From Halarsenatibacter silvermanii (GTDB lineage: Bacteria > Bacillota > Halanaerobiia > Halanaerobiales > Halarsenatibacteraceae): DNA of 64,000 nt. The translations under genes were made by a program, and so were the position numbers. Each line of letters opens with the position of its first letter. The first letter of the stretch is position 1. Location: the NCBI RefSeq assembly GCF_900103135.1, contig NZ_FNGO01000001.1, positions 151,717 to 215,716 on the forward strand, given 5' to 3'. Positions 50,416 through 59,913 of this stretch are shown here, piece after piece. The notes below the pieces were generated by a model. That model had not been told where the DNA came from, did not search any database, and saw nothing but the letters and a program-made list of their open reading frames with translations.

Positions 50416-51672
50416 TTACTGGAGATGTTCCATAGCGCTCTGCTGCAGTCTATTGAAGGTATGATCGATATCCCGATCAGCCACGAATTCGTTGAGAATG
50501 TCCTCCATGTCGGCCACCATATCTTCCGGTGCGGCAGAACCGTGAGCTATCGAAGGTGAAAGCGTATCAGATTCAAAATCTTCCATGGCTTCCTGTAGAT
50601 AAAGGCTGTATCTATCTTCCTCGGCATCCATACGGGCCGGTATAGAACCTTTGACAGGATTGAAAGCGTCCTGACCTTCCTGAGAGGCGACGGTTCTCAT
50701 CCAGGCTTCGGCGCCTTCGGGGTTGGGCGCTCCTTCAGGCAGACCGAAGGTATCAGTTATGACCATGTAATTGCCTTCTGTTTCAGGCACTGTCGTCCAG
50801 CCATAATCCTCGGCCGGCTCCCAGTCCTGAGCCCGGAAAAAGCCTTCCGCCCAGTCGCCCATGACGGTAAAGGCAGCTTCTTCTTCTATGAGGAGTTCAG
50901 CTGCTCCCTGCCATTCCAGGGCGGCATGATCGGGATTGATATAATCCATCGCCTGATCGAGCATTTCTAAGGCTTCTCTTACTCCCTCGTGATCGAGGCC
51001 GATCTCGCCATCCCAGACGGCGTTATAATCTTCGGGCCCCATTGTAGCCAGCATCAGATTTTCAAAAAGGTGCAGGGTGGGCCAGCGATTTACATCCCCC
51101 AGAGCCAGCGGAGTTATATCCTCCTGCTCGAGAGCTTCGAAGACCTCAAACATCTCATCAACAGTTTCAGGCGCCTCCAGGCCGTGTTCTTCCAGCATAC
51201 CTTTGTTATACCACATGACATTGCTGCGGTGAACATTCAGAGGTACAGAGTAAATTTCACCGTCATCGCCGCGGACCATATCCAGAATTTCGGGGTTGAA
51301 TGCGTCCTTGACTCCCCAGTCCTCCATAAGATCGGTGACTGGTTCCATGAAGCCAGGATCTACATAACTGTAAAAAAGCTCCGCGCCCCCGTGCACCTGG
51401 AAGGAGTCGGGCGGATTGCCGCCGACCAATCTCGTGATCATGACAGCTTTGGCGTCCGTTCCCGCTCCTCCGGCAACGGCTGAGCTAACCGGATCAAAGT
51501 CGGGATACTGATCTTCAAAGACATCGAAAAGCGCCATCAGTGCTTCTTCTTCGCCGCCGGCGGTCCACCAGTTGATAATCTCGACCTGTTCGTGATCCTG
51601 AGCCATAACAGGAACAGCTCCAGCCAGCAGCAGAGCCAGCGAAAGCGTCAAAGCCAACAAAATTCTGCGCAT
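50416..51672 (-). CDS. ABC transporter substrate-binding protein (family 1, sugar)
   Basis: A 418-residue secreted binding protein: signal peptide (1-24, ending VMA), then EIINWWTAGGEEEALMALFD, PPDSFQVHGGAELF, SVPLNVHRSNVMWYNKGML and LAHG-like SIAHGSAAPED. This is the glucose/mannose-type family 1 pattern. It heads the transporter operon. A closely similar second binding protein (55759-57072) sits upstream with the sensor kinase. Confidence 0.93.
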   Translation of the reverse strand: MRRILLALTLSLALLLAGAVPVMAQDHEQVEIINWWTAGGEEEALMALFDVFEDQYPDFDPVSSAVAGGAGTDAKAVMITRLVGGNPPDSFQVHGGAELFYSYVDPGFMEPVTDLMEDWGVKDAFNPEILDMVRGDDGEIYSVPLNVHRSNVMWYNKGMLEEHGLEAPETVDEMFEVFEALEQEDITPLALGDVNRWPTLHLFENLMLATMGPEDYNAVWDGEIGLDHEGVREALEMLDQAMDYINPDHAALEWQGAAELLIEEEAAFTVMGDWAEGFFRAQDWEPAEDYGWTTVPETEGNYMVITDTFGLPEGAPNPEGAEAWMRTVASQEGQDAFNPVKGSIPARMDAEEDRYSLYLQEAMEDFESDTLSPSIAHGSAAPEDMVADMEDILNEFVADRDIDHTFNRLQQSAMEHLQ

Positions 51673-51905
51673 TTTTGATTATCCCTCCCGTTGAGTATGT
51701 GCTGAAATTTCCCTGAAAATTGTTGAAGCTGCTAAAGATGAGGTGAAAAAAATAAGTTGAAAGAGATGAATTTATTCGGATCTTCTCCATTATTAAAATT
51801 CTCTTAATATTTGCGCTTTCCTCTGGATTAAAAAATGATGATTATGAAGATTTTTGTGTTCTGGCTTTAAAATTTTGTGACAAAAAAATGCTAATACAGG
51901 TAAAA

Positions 51906-53006
51906 TCAGCTCTGGCGGCGATATTGACTGGGAGGTATTCCTTCCTCCTGCTTGAAGACCCGGCTGAAATAGTTGCTGTCATTAAAACCGACTTCCCGGG
52001 CAATCTCCCCCACATTTTTGCGGCTGCTGCGCAGGAGCCGGCGGGCTTCATCGAGTCTGAGCCTGTTGAGATATTCGCTGAAGCTGAGACCGTAACGCTG
52101 CTTGAAGGACCGGCTCAGATAACTGGGGCTTAAACCAGCCTCTGCGGCCACCTCATCCAGCGAGATGGCTCCATCGTAGTTTTCTTCCAGATAGCGGCGG
52201 GCTCTTTCCAGCGGCTTCTCCCCATCTGATTTATCGTCCAGCAGAAAATTAAGCATGCGGCGAAAATGCTCCTGCAGAACCTGCAGAGCTTTGCTCCCGC
52301 TTTTAGCGGCTTCCAGATCGGCCAGAAACCCGCTCCGGTCAAACCTTTCGGTGAACTCCAGCTTTTCCAGTCCGGCGCTGGTGAATATCTGCCTCATGAT
52401 GACTATCAAAAGTTCGCGGCTGTAATGGCGTTTTTCTTCATCGGTAAACCGCTCATCGACTTCCTCACAGATCTGTTCCAGCTTTTCCGCCGCCTGAAAA
52501 TAATTCTCCATTTCCATGTAATCGAGCAGCTCCTTCTCGCGATCCAGGGGGATACGCCCGTCGTAATCGGTCGGGGGTTCACTTTTTGCCGGATTATCCG
52601 CGCTGCTTTTTACGGCCGGCGGGACAGATCGCGACTCCACCTGCAGGCGGGCATTATTGATGATATCGACAATATCCTGCTTGTTGACCGGCTTTAACAG
52701 GTAATCGAGTACGCCCAATCGGATAGCCTGCCGGGCATAGCTGAAATTATCGTAGGCAGAGATGACCACCATGGCCGCTCCCGGCAAAAACTCCTTTATC
52801 TCTTTTAAAGCTTTCAGTCCTCCCCGGCCGTCAAGACGGATATCCATCAAAATTATGTCAGGCCTTTCCCGGGACGCCAGCTCGACCGCCTCGTCGCCGC
52901 TGCCGGTGCTGGCGGCCAGCTCTATATTCTCAAATTCGGATGAAACCACGTGGGCCACGGCATCTCTGACCAGCGGTTCATCGTCCACGACCATCACTCT
53001 GCACAT
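51906..53006 (-). CDS. response regulator, YesN/AraC type
   Basis: A 366-residue regulator. The receiver domain (1-120) has MVVDDEPLVRDA, the phospho-acceptor in IILMDIRLDGRGG, and the Lys in LLKPVNKQDI. The C-terminus has two AraC-type helix-turn-helices (ISLDEVAAEAGLSPSYLSRS and VGEIAREVGFNDSNYFSRVF). It is encoded after the YesM-like kinase, its likely partner, and just before the sugar ABC transporter that it probably activates. Confidence 0.94.
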   Translation of the reverse strand: MCRVMVVDDEPLVRDAVAHVVSSEFENIELAASTGSGDEAVELASRERPDIILMDIRLDGRGGLKALKEIKEFLPGAAMVVISAYDNFSYARQAIRLGVLDYLLKPVNKQDIVDIINNARLQVESRSVPPAVKSSADNPAKSEPPTDYDGRIPLDREKELLDYMEMENYFQAAEKLEQICEEVDERFTDEEKRHYSRELLIVIMRQIFTSAGLEKLEFTERFDRSGFLADLEAAKSGSKALQVLQEHFRRMLNFLLDDKSDGEKPLERARRYLEENYDGAISLDEVAAEAGLSPSYLSRSFKQRYGLSFSEYLNRLRLDEARRLLRSSRKNVGEIAREVGFNDSNYFSRVFKQEEGIPPSQYRRQS

Positions 53007-53081
53007 GAACTCTATCCCCCTCTGACTCTCTTCTTTGACTCACTTTTATTGTTCACTGCCTCAGTTTTTACTGCCTCTTTT

Positions 53082-54665
53082 TCACTGTCTTTCAGCAGGA
53101 CTGCTCCGGGAAAATTCAAGCGCCGTCTTAGAATTCTCCGTTTCAGCTTCTGGGCCCTGCCGGCTCTTTTCTGCCGGCGGAATATCGATAACTATCTCGG
53201 TACCGCTCCCGGGGGAAGCGGCTATGGTGAGAAGATCATCGCGCTGATAAAAAAGCCTCAACCGTTCCTTGATGTTGCTCAGTCCCCCAATCTTCTCTTC
53301 CTGCTGGATGCTTTCGATCAGCTCGGCGCCCATGCCGGCCCCATCATCCCTGACCGTTATCCTGAGCCAGTCCTCATCATCCCTTCCCTTGCTTTTTTTC
53401 GCCCTGTCCTGAGGGCGCTCTAATATGACATCGATCCGCCCGGATCTATCGCTGTTCTTTTTGACCCCATGCACGAAGGCATTTTCCACCAGAGGCTGGA
53501 TGGTCAGCGGCGGAATAAGATTTGAGAGAACCGTCTTATCATAATCGAAATTGAATTCGATATTTTCGCCGAATCTGGTCCTGAGAATATCACAGTAAAG
53601 GTCCACACTTTTCAGCTCTTCTTCCACCGGTATCAGCTTCTCGCTGCGTTTTAAATTGCGGCGAAAATGCTCGGCCAATCTGGTTATCATCCTGCCGGTT
53701 CTGTCGGCTTCTTCGAGCACAGCCAGCTGAGAGATAGAATTTAAAGTGTTGAAAAGAAAATGTGGGTTCATCTGAGATTGCAGCTTTTTCAGCTCGGCTT
53801 CTTTGAGGAGATTTTTCATGCGCAGATTCTCAACCTGTTTCTGCTGCAGCTCCCGTTCGACCTCCAGTTTTTCCTCCAGACGGTTAAAAAGCGTCTCCAG
53901 CTCGGTTATCATGCGGTTGAAGGCCCGGGCTATAAAACTGAGCTCATCGCTGGTTTCGACTTTGACCGGTTCGACGGCAAAATCTCCCTCGGCCAGCCGC
54001 CGGGAACGGGCAATTATCCGATAGAGGGGACCGGTAATGCTGCGCGAAAAGAGATAGAGAAATATGAGACTGAAGCCGGCCAGCAAAGCGGCCATACCGA
54101 TACCATAATTTTCGATGCGGCTGACCAGATCTGAGCTGGCTGCATAGATGCGATTGGCCTGACGGTTATTGGAGTTGATGGCTTCGGTGAGATAGCGGGT
54201 GGTGATATCTATTCGTTCTCGAAAGCGGGTGTAAGACCGATGGTAATCCTCGCCTGCTTCGGCCATCTCGATAAGTTCGCGGCTTTCGGCGATAAGACCG
54301 CTGAGAACTGCATCGAATTCGGAAACTGTTTCGGAATTCTCAGCCTCCTTCAGTTCGAGCAGCTCAATTTCGATCTCCTGGTAACTCTCGCGGCTCTCCT
54401 CTGTCCTCCGGTTCAAATAACTGGCGGTATGATGTTCGAGAAGATTCAGCTTCTCCCCCGTTCTTTCCAGTAGTTCATTTTCGGCCATCATCCGGTCAGT
54501 GAGCGCCGCCGTGCCGCGGTGGGCCAGGGCCACATAGACCGATATCATCAGCATAAGGCAGAAGAAAAGGGCAAAGAAAATCAGCAGTTTTTTGCGCAGA
54601 GTGAAACGAAGTTCTCCCGAATTTTTGTCCTTGCCGTTCGGGCTCTCATCTGAGCGGGGGATCAT
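53082..54665 (-). CDS. sensor histidine kinase, YesM/LytS type
   Basis: A 527-residue membrane kinase. It has membrane segments at about 28-48 and 190-212 with an extracytoplasmic helical sensor between, a HAMP domain (ITGPLYRIIARSRRLAEGDF), the phospho-acceptor His in QSQMNPHFLFNTLNSISQL, and an ATPase domain with PLVENAFVHGVKKN and DDGAGMG. It overlaps the upstream periplasmic binding-protein gene by 20 bases, suggesting the binding protein delivers the signal, as in XylFII-LytS systems. Confidence 0.93.
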   Translation of the reverse strand: MIPRSDESPNGKDKNSGELRFTLRKKLLIFFALFFCLMLMISVYVALAHRGTAALTDRMMAENELLERTGEKLNLLEHHTASYLNRRTEESRESYQEIEIELLELKEAENSETVSEFDAVLSGLIAESRELIEMAEAGEDYHRSYTRFRERIDITTRYLTEAINSNNRQANRIYAASSDLVSRIENYGIGMAALLAGFSLIFLYLFSRSITGPLYRIIARSRRLAEGDFAVEPVKVETSDELSFIARAFNRMITELETLFNRLEEKLEVERELQQKQVENLRMKNLLKEAELKKLQSQMNPHFLFNTLNSISQLAVLEEADRTGRMITRLAEHFRRNLKRSEKLIPVEEELKSVDLYCDILRTRFGENIEFNFDYDKTVLSNLIPPLTIQPLVENAFVHGVKKNSDRSGRIDVILERPQDRAKKSKGRDDEDWLRITVRDDGAGMGAELIESIQQEEKIGGLSNIKERLRLFYQRDDLLTIAASPGSGTEIVIDIPPAEKSRQGPEAETENSKTALEFSRSSPAERQ

Positions 54666-55698
54666 CGAAGCTCACCTCCGATATTTCGCCGGCTTCGGGA
54701 TCAACGATCTCCATATCGACCCGGCTGTGCAGGTTGACGCTGCCGCGGGTGAGAATAGCGGCCATCTCTTCCACAGCCTGATAACCTATCTGGCGCGAAT
54801 CATGATATATGAGGGCGTCGAATTCTTCGCCGCTCACCTCTCCGGCCAGACCGGACCGGCTGCCGTAACCAGCCGTGAAGATATCCTCTCCCGCTCTTTT
54901 CGGGAGCGCAGCTTCTGCAAGCATTAAAGTTATCTCCTCGCCGGGACTGAAGATAACTTCAGAGTCGTCCTCTGAGAGAATTCCCCGCATCTCGTCGCTC
55001 AGCTCGAGCAGATCGGGTTCGACTTCTCTTATTCTCAGCCTGTCCTGGCTGCCGGCGGCCGCGAAGGCCTCCTGCAGACCAAAAATTTTGAGCTGTTCTG
55101 AGGTCGAAACCGCCCTGCCCGCGCGAGAACTATCGACCAGCGCATATATATCGCCCCCTTCGGATTTGTTCAACAGATAACGGCCGATCTGAAAACCGGC
55201 CTGATGATGATCGAGTCCGACGTAGGAAAGGCGGCTGGAATCAGGGTAATCAGCATTGATTGTGACCACAGGCAGCCCATCATCCAGAGCATTTATCTCC
55301 TCGGTCAGATCATCGGAAGCACCCTCGAGCAAAACCCCATCAAAATCAGCTATATCGACCAGTTCGAGATATTCGGAGGCCGAAAGCTGTCCGGCTGGAT
55401 CGGCCTCATAAAATTTCAACTCCAATCCCCGGCTGGAGGCGGCCTGACTGGCCCCCTCGCGGATGAGCTCAACCCTCTGCTGGCCGCCGGAGGTTATCAG
55501 GGCCACCTGGAGGTTTTCCTCATCATCAGCTGCGGCAGTTCCCGCCCCCGGCACAAAAAAATCTTCATCGCCAAACCTGGCTACAAGGCGCTGAATTTCG
55601 GCGTAATTTTGCCACATCATATAGTTGAAAGTTATGACGACTGCCAGACAGAGCACGATCAACAGCAGAGTTTTAGTCGAGATCAGATCGGTTTTCAT
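54646..55698 (-). CDS. membrane-anchored periplasmic binding protein (sugar-sensing, LacI-type fold)
   Basis: A 350-residue protein with an uncleaved-looking N-terminal membrane anchor (LLLIVLCLAVVITFNYMMW) and a periplasmic binding protein I fold: LQVALITSGGQQRVELIREG, DFDGVLLEGASDDL, PVVTINADYPDSSRLSYVGLDHHQAGFQIGRYLL. It belongs to the ribose/xylose-type (family 4) binders and is coupled to the kinase gene, so it is most likely the ligand-sensing subunit, not a transport component. Confidence 0.87.
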   Translation of the reverse strand: MKTDLISTKTLLLIVLCLAVVITFNYMMWQNYAEIQRLVARFGDEDFFVPGAGTAAADDEENLQVALITSGGQQRVELIREGASQAASSRGLELKFYEADPAGQLSASEYLELVDIADFDGVLLEGASDDLTEEINALDDGLPVVTINADYPDSSRLSYVGLDHHQAGFQIGRYLLNKSEGGDIYALVDSSRAGRAVSTSEQLKIFGLQEAFAAAGSQDRLRIREVEPDLLELSDEMRGILSEDDSEVIFSPGEEITLMLAEAALPKRAGEDIFTAGYGSRSGLAGEVSGEEFDALIYHDSRQIGYQAVEEMAAILTRGSVNLHSRVDMEIVDPEAGEISEVSFDDPPLR

Positions 55699-55758
55699 GG
55701 AGGAAACCTCCCGAATTTGAAAGCCTGAAAACCGGAACTAAACTGCCAGCTCAAATCA

Positions 55759-57072
55759 TCAGGGCAAATAGGTGGTGACGATATCGTCGATTTCAGCGGC
55801 GGTATTTTCGATATCTCCCTGGTATAAAAATTCGTTGAGCTTTTCGTTTAAAGCGCTGACAAAGACCTCCCGGGCTGCGGCGCCGTGGGCCAGGCTGGGC
55901 AGAAGTTCCTGTTTTTCCAGCTGACGGCGGTCGGCGGCTATTCCCGGCTCAAGACTGGAGGGGTCTATATCGCTGCGGGGCGGGACTGCTCCCAGTATGG
56001 CTGTAAACCGGCGCTGAATTTCTGGGCGGGCTGCGAACTCCAGCCAGCGCATGTTATAGTAATTGTGGTCTGCAGCCGCTGGCACGGCAAAGGTGTCAAC
56101 GATCTTGAGGAAAATTTCCTCCTCGCCCTGCAGCGGCACAGATCCATAATCTTTTCCCGGCTCATAGCCCCGGGCAGAAAAATAGCCGCGGCTCCAGGTG
56201 CCCATCACAGTCATGGCCGCCTCACCCCGGGCTACCCGCTCGCATGCTTCATGCCAGGTCAATCCGGCATGGTCGTCATCCGCGTATTCAAAGAGCTCGG
56301 CCAGTTTTTCCAGAGCAAGGAAAACTTCCTGATTCTGCCAGGAACGGCGGCCGGATATCAAATCCCGATATTCAGCTGGTTCAGCTTCAGCCACCAGCAG
56401 ATTTTCGAAGAGATGAGTTATCGGCCAGAGGTTGCGCGATCCCAGGGCCAGCGGTTTTTCACCTGCTTCGGATATAACCTCCGCCGTCTCGATAAGCTCA
56501 GTCGGGGTCTGGGGAGGTTTCAGTCCGTGCTCAGCCAGCATATCTCGATTATACCAGATTCTATTGGAACGGTGAACGGCCACGGGCAGCGAAAAGTATT
56601 CGCCGTCAACTCTGACCAGTTCACGCAGACTGTCGGTATAGACAGCCTCCCAATTTTTGTCCTGCCAGAGGTCGGTAAGCGGCTTTATGTAATCGCCGGC
56701 CACGAAAGTATCGCTCAATTCGGCCCCGCCGTGGACCTGAAAAGCATCGGGCGGATCTTCACGCAGAAGCCTCATTTTGAGCACGTCCTTGGCGTTTACT
56801 CCCGCTCCCCCCTCCACGGCTGCATTGACCACTTCTATTTCTCTATATTCATCCTGAAAATATTCCTGCAAAAACTCCAGCCCCTCTTTTTCACCGGGGG
56901 CGGTCCACCAGCTGAAAATTTCCAGCTTATCGGTTTCGCCTGTCGGCTGCCCGATGCTGGACTCCTGCATGAAGGCGGTCTCACTGCCAAAAAGCGGCGG
57001 TGAAAATATCATCAGTGCCAGCAGCAACGCCGCGATCGAGATCAAAATTTTACTGCGCAGATCACCAACCAT
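55759..57072 (-). CDS. second family 1 sugar-binding protein in the sensor operon
   Basis: A 437-residue secreted binding protein closely similar to the one at 50416: EIFSWWTAPGEKEGLEFLQE, PPDAFQVHGGAELS, SLPVAVHRSNRIWYNRDML and LPSLAHGAAAREVF align across their lengths. It is the first gene of the operon with the anchored binder, kinase and regulator, and no permease belongs to it. It may be a high-affinity receptor for sensing, or an alternative feeder of the same transporter. A TGATATAAT promoter lies 31 bp upstream. Confidence 0.9.
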   Translation of the reverse strand: MVGDLRSKILISIAALLLALMIFSPPLFGSETAFMQESSIGQPTGETDKLEIFSWWTAPGEKEGLEFLQEYFQDEYREIEVVNAAVEGGAGVNAKDVLKMRLLREDPPDAFQVHGGAELSDTFVAGDYIKPLTDLWQDKNWEAVYTDSLRELVRVDGEYFSLPVAVHRSNRIWYNRDMLAEHGLKPPQTPTELIETAEVISEAGEKPLALGSRNLWPITHLFENLLVAEAEPAEYRDLISGRRSWQNQEVFLALEKLAELFEYADDDHAGLTWHEACERVARGEAAMTVMGTWSRGYFSARGYEPGKDYGSVPLQGEEEIFLKIVDTFAVPAAADHNYYNMRWLEFAARPEIQRRFTAILGAVPPRSDIDPSSLEPGIAADRRQLEKQELLPSLAHGAAAREVFVSALNEKLNEFLYQGDIENTAAEIDDIVTTYLP

Positions 57073-57102
57073 TAATTTACACCTCTTCCAGCTTTGCTGA
57101 TA

Positions 57103-57111
57103 ATTATATCA
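57103..57111 (-). promoter_or_regulatory. extended -10 promoter of the sensor operon
   Basis: TGATATAAT on the minus strand, 31 bp upstream of the ATG at 57072. Confidence 0.6.
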
Positions 57112-57179
57112 CAGATAGAAGATCGGTGCAGACAGAAGTAAATTTCAGCGGCTGTAAATTAAGCTGTGATCGTCTGTCT

Positions 57180-58385
57180 TTATCCGTTCTTTTCCAGCCA
57201 GCGCCGGGCGGTTTTGACCAGAAGGGCTGTGCCTTTCCAGAGAACCTTTTCGTCTATGTCAAATTTGGAGTTGTGATGACCATGAAATTTCCCGTCTATC
57301 TCCCCTTTACCTCCCAGAAAAATGAAGATTCCGGGAACCTTCTCGAGATAATAGGCCATATCCTCGCCGCCCATGACCGGTTCTTCCAGCTTTACTATTT
57401 CCTCTTCGTCCAAAATTTCGGCCGCGCATTCCCGCCGGAAAAACTCTGTGAATTCTTCGGGATTGACCAGCGGGGGATATCCTCTTTCATATTCGAAATC
57501 GACCTCAGCCCCGCGGCTTTCGGCCAGTTTGGTGCAGAGGTTTTCCATCCTGCGAGCTATTTTATTCCGCTCTTTTTCATGAATAAAGCGGGCGGTCCCT
57601 TCCATTGAAACCTCGTCAGGAACGACATTGAAGGCACTTCCGCCGTTTATTTGACAGATGCTGATAACACCCGGATGCACCGGCGAAATCTCCCGACTGA
57701 TAAGCGTCTGGATATTCTCTATAATCGAGGCGCTTATAGCTATCGGATCGACGACGGTATTGGGCATGGCTCCGTGACCGCCTCTGCCGATCACCGTCAT
57801 CTTAATTCTATCGGTGCAGGCCATCATCGGGCCGGCTTTAAAGCCTATCTGTCCATTTTCCATGCAGCCGATCACCCCGCCTGTATGCAGGCCGATCACG
57901 GCATCGACTTCAGGGTCCTTGAGAGCTCCATCCTCGATCATTTTCTCGCCGCCGCCGGCGCCCTCCTCTCCTGGCTGGAAGATGAGTTTAACATTGCCGT
58001 CAAACTCCCCAATATTTTGCGATATGATTCTGGCGGCGCCGAGCGCCATGGCTGCGTGAGCATCGTGACCGCAGGCATGCATTTTACCCTCGTGCCGGGA
58101 GGCAAAATCAAGCCCTGTCTTCTCCTCTACCTTCAGCCCGTCTATATCCGTCCTGATAGCAAAAGTCCGGTAATTCTCATAATCCTCCCCCTTTTTGATC
58201 AGGGCAACCAGTCCGTTCTGAGCGTAACCTGTCTCATAATCGATCTCCATCTTCTCCAGCTCCGATTCGATGAATTTCCGGGTTTTGGGCGTGTCGAGAC
58301 CCACCTCGGGTATCTTATGCAGCTCCCGCCGCCACTCGATAATCCGGTCTTCTATTTTTTTAGCCTCTTCTTTAAAAGCAAGCAT
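57180..58385 (-). CDS. M20 family amidohydrolase (N-acyl amino acid / hippurate hydrolase type)
   Basis: A 401-residue metallopeptidase. The M20D pattern is RRELHKIPEVGLDT, the metal cysteine-histidine in MHACGHDAHAAMALGAAR, QPGEEGAGGGEKMI with the catalytic Glu, IGLHT, RGGHGAMPNT and EPVMGGEDMAYYLEKVPG. Relatives hydrolyse N-acetyl or N-benzoyl amino acids or peptides in the cytosol. It stands 60 bp after a PfkB kinase gene. Confidence 0.93.
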   Translation of the reverse strand: MLAFKEEAKKIEDRIIEWRRELHKIPEVGLDTPKTRKFIESELEKMEIDYETGYAQNGLVALIKKGEDYENYRTFAIRTDIDGLKVEEKTGLDFASRHEGKMHACGHDAHAAMALGAARIISQNIGEFDGNVKLIFQPGEEGAGGGEKMIEDGALKDPEVDAVIGLHTGGVIGCMENGQIGFKAGPMMACTDRIKMTVIGRGGHGAMPNTVVDPIAISASIIENIQTLISREISPVHPGVISICQINGGSAFNVVPDEVSMEGTARFIHEKERNKIARRMENLCTKLAESRGAEVDFEYERGYPPLVNPEEFTEFFRRECAAEILDEEEIVKLEEPVMGGEDMAYYLEKVPGIFIFLGGKGEIDGKFHGHHNSKFDIDEKVLWKGTALLVKTARRWLEKNG

Positions 58386-58446
58386 GATTTATTATTACCT
58401 CCTGACAATTTCTATCTGATGAAACTCTAAATTTTATGATCTGCCC

Positions 58447-59613
58447 TCAAACACGACTGTACCAGTTTCTATGCTCGTACCAGCCCTTTTCTGCCAATCC
58501 CATATCCTCAAGCGGCCAACCACCTGCCAGCCGCTCCTCCAGTTTTTCCAGCGAAGGGACGCCGCCGGTAGCATCAAGAGCTTCCACGCTGCAGGCGCCG
58601 ACTGCGGCCGCGGTAATCAACGCTTTTTGGGGGCTGCTGCCCTGATGAAACCGGGCCAAAAAACCCGCGACAGCGGCATCACCAGCCCCCGTCGTTCCTG
58701 CCATATCAACGGAAAAAGGAGGAATATAAAGTTCTCTATCGCTCCATTCTGAAATGTCTATATGAATCTGTTCTCCCTCTTTCTGATTCGGCGAGAGAGT
58801 CAACCTTTCCTCCAGCCGGGGAGCAGTTTTCAAATAAATCCCCAGCTCGCCCAGCTTGAGAGCAACAATAGGGCAGCCCAACTCCTGCAATTTTCTGGCA
58901 ATTTCAGAGACTATATCCAGCGAAATATCCTTTGTTTCTTTTTCGAACACCTCGCGGTACTCACTTTCATCGAGCATGTAAAGTATTTCATCCAATCCGG
59001 GCAGAAAAATATCGACCTCGGGAAGCACGCGCTTCAGCAGACTGTTCCAGTCCAGACCGGAGGGTTCGGCCCGGGGATCTGGCATCGCCATGTCCAGCGA
59101 GGTGATAGCGCCTCTCTTTTTAGCCCGGGAATACATCTGATGCAGCTTTTTTCCGTTACTTTTGATCATTTCAGTCATCAGAGGGGGGTAGCCAAAATGA
59201 AAAATATCGTCCGGCTCGATCAATTCATAATCTATATCTTCGGGAACAAAGTTCTCGTTCGGACCGGAATAATGCAAAAATATGCGGTCTGTATCGGGAG
59301 GGCTCAAAACCACAGTATAAGAGGATTCCTCATCTGGCTCTACCAGCAGATCTCCTGTCAGCTCTTCTCTACCCTTTTCAGCAATTATTTTTTCTATCAA
59401 CTTCCCGGTATGGTCGTCGCCGATTTTGCCGATCATTCTCACCGGCAAACCCAGACGATGAAGAGCCAGACCCGTATTGGCAACTGCTCCTCCGGTGGCC
59501 ATGTTTAACCCCTCTACCTCCAGAGTGCTGCCCGGTTTGAGATTGTCAAAATTATCTTTTTCCCAGCCGGGAATCATATCCAGACAAAGATGCCCGGCAA
59601 CTATTATGCTCAT
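58447..59613 (-). CDS. PfkB family carbohydrate kinase
   Basis: A 388-residue ribokinase-fold sugar kinase. N-terminal GHLCLDMIPGW and GGAVANTGLALHRLGLPV, and the C-terminal AGTTGAGDAAVAGFLARFH with the catalytic Asp, define the family. It is longer than ribokinase (about 310), with insertions around residues 205-260. Substrate could be a sugar or sugar acid. A TGGTATAAT promoter lies about 45 bp upstream with three TTTACA-like repeats behind it. Confidence 0.9.
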   Translation of the reverse strand: MSIIVAGHLCLDMIPGWEKDNFDNLKPGSTLEVEGLNMATGGAVANTGLALHRLGLPVRMIGKIGDDHTGKLIEKIIAEKGREELTGDLLVEPDEESSYTVVLSPPDTDRIFLHYSGPNENFVPEDIDYELIEPDDIFHFGYPPLMTEMIKSNGKKLHQMYSRAKKRGAITSLDMAMPDPRAEPSGLDWNSLLKRVLPEVDIFLPGLDEILYMLDESEYREVFEKETKDISLDIVSEIARKLQELGCPIVALKLGELGIYLKTAPRLEERLTLSPNQKEGEQIHIDISEWSDRELYIPPFSVDMAGTTGAGDAAVAGFLARFHQGSSPQKALITAAAVGACSVEALDATGGVPSLEKLEERLAGGWPLEDMGLAEKGWYEHRNWYSRV

Positions 59614-59657
59614 AAATTTATTAACCTCCCGTGTAAATGCTGTAAATACTTGTAAGC

Positions 59658-59666
59658 ATTATACCA
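59658..59666 (-). promoter_or_regulatory. extended -10 promoter of the PfkB kinase gene
   Basis: TGGTATAAT on the minus strand; downstream leader contains repeated TTACA motifs that could be an operator. Confidence 0.65.
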
Positions 59667-59820
59667 TAACTCGATGATAGCTTAAAAATATTTAAAACTC
59701 AACCCAAAATAATTTGATTTGTGGATCTTTTTGTCTTCACCGGGCAAGAAAAAAAATAATGAAAATATTCTCGCGGAAAATTTATCATATGAAGAGAGGC
59801 GGAGGAAAACAGCAGAAAAA

Positions 59821-59864
59821 ATTAAAGCCCCACCAGAAGGCAGGAGTTTCTGCCGCCGTGGGGC
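59821..59864 (-). terminator. Rho-independent terminator of the symporter gene
   Basis: Minus strand GCCCCACGGCGGCAG/CTGCCTTCTGGTGGGGC then TTTAATTTTTT. It lies 50 bp beyond the shifted-frame stop at 59914, supporting that as the ancestral gene end. Confidence 0.8.
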
Positions 59865-59913
59865 AAAATTTATTGATTAAAAAGTCGAATCCCTCTATCT
59901 TTTACTCCCGGAA

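Larger units (their letters stand above)
59614..59913. other. 300-bp intergenic region
   Basis: It holds the PfkB gene promoter (59658-59666) and the terminator of the symporter gene (59821-59864). No gene is visible. Confidence 0.6.

Noticed and set aside
55885..57003. 372-codon plus-strand frame
   Set aside because: Complement of the binding-protein gene at 55759-57072; composition is that of a shadow frame.
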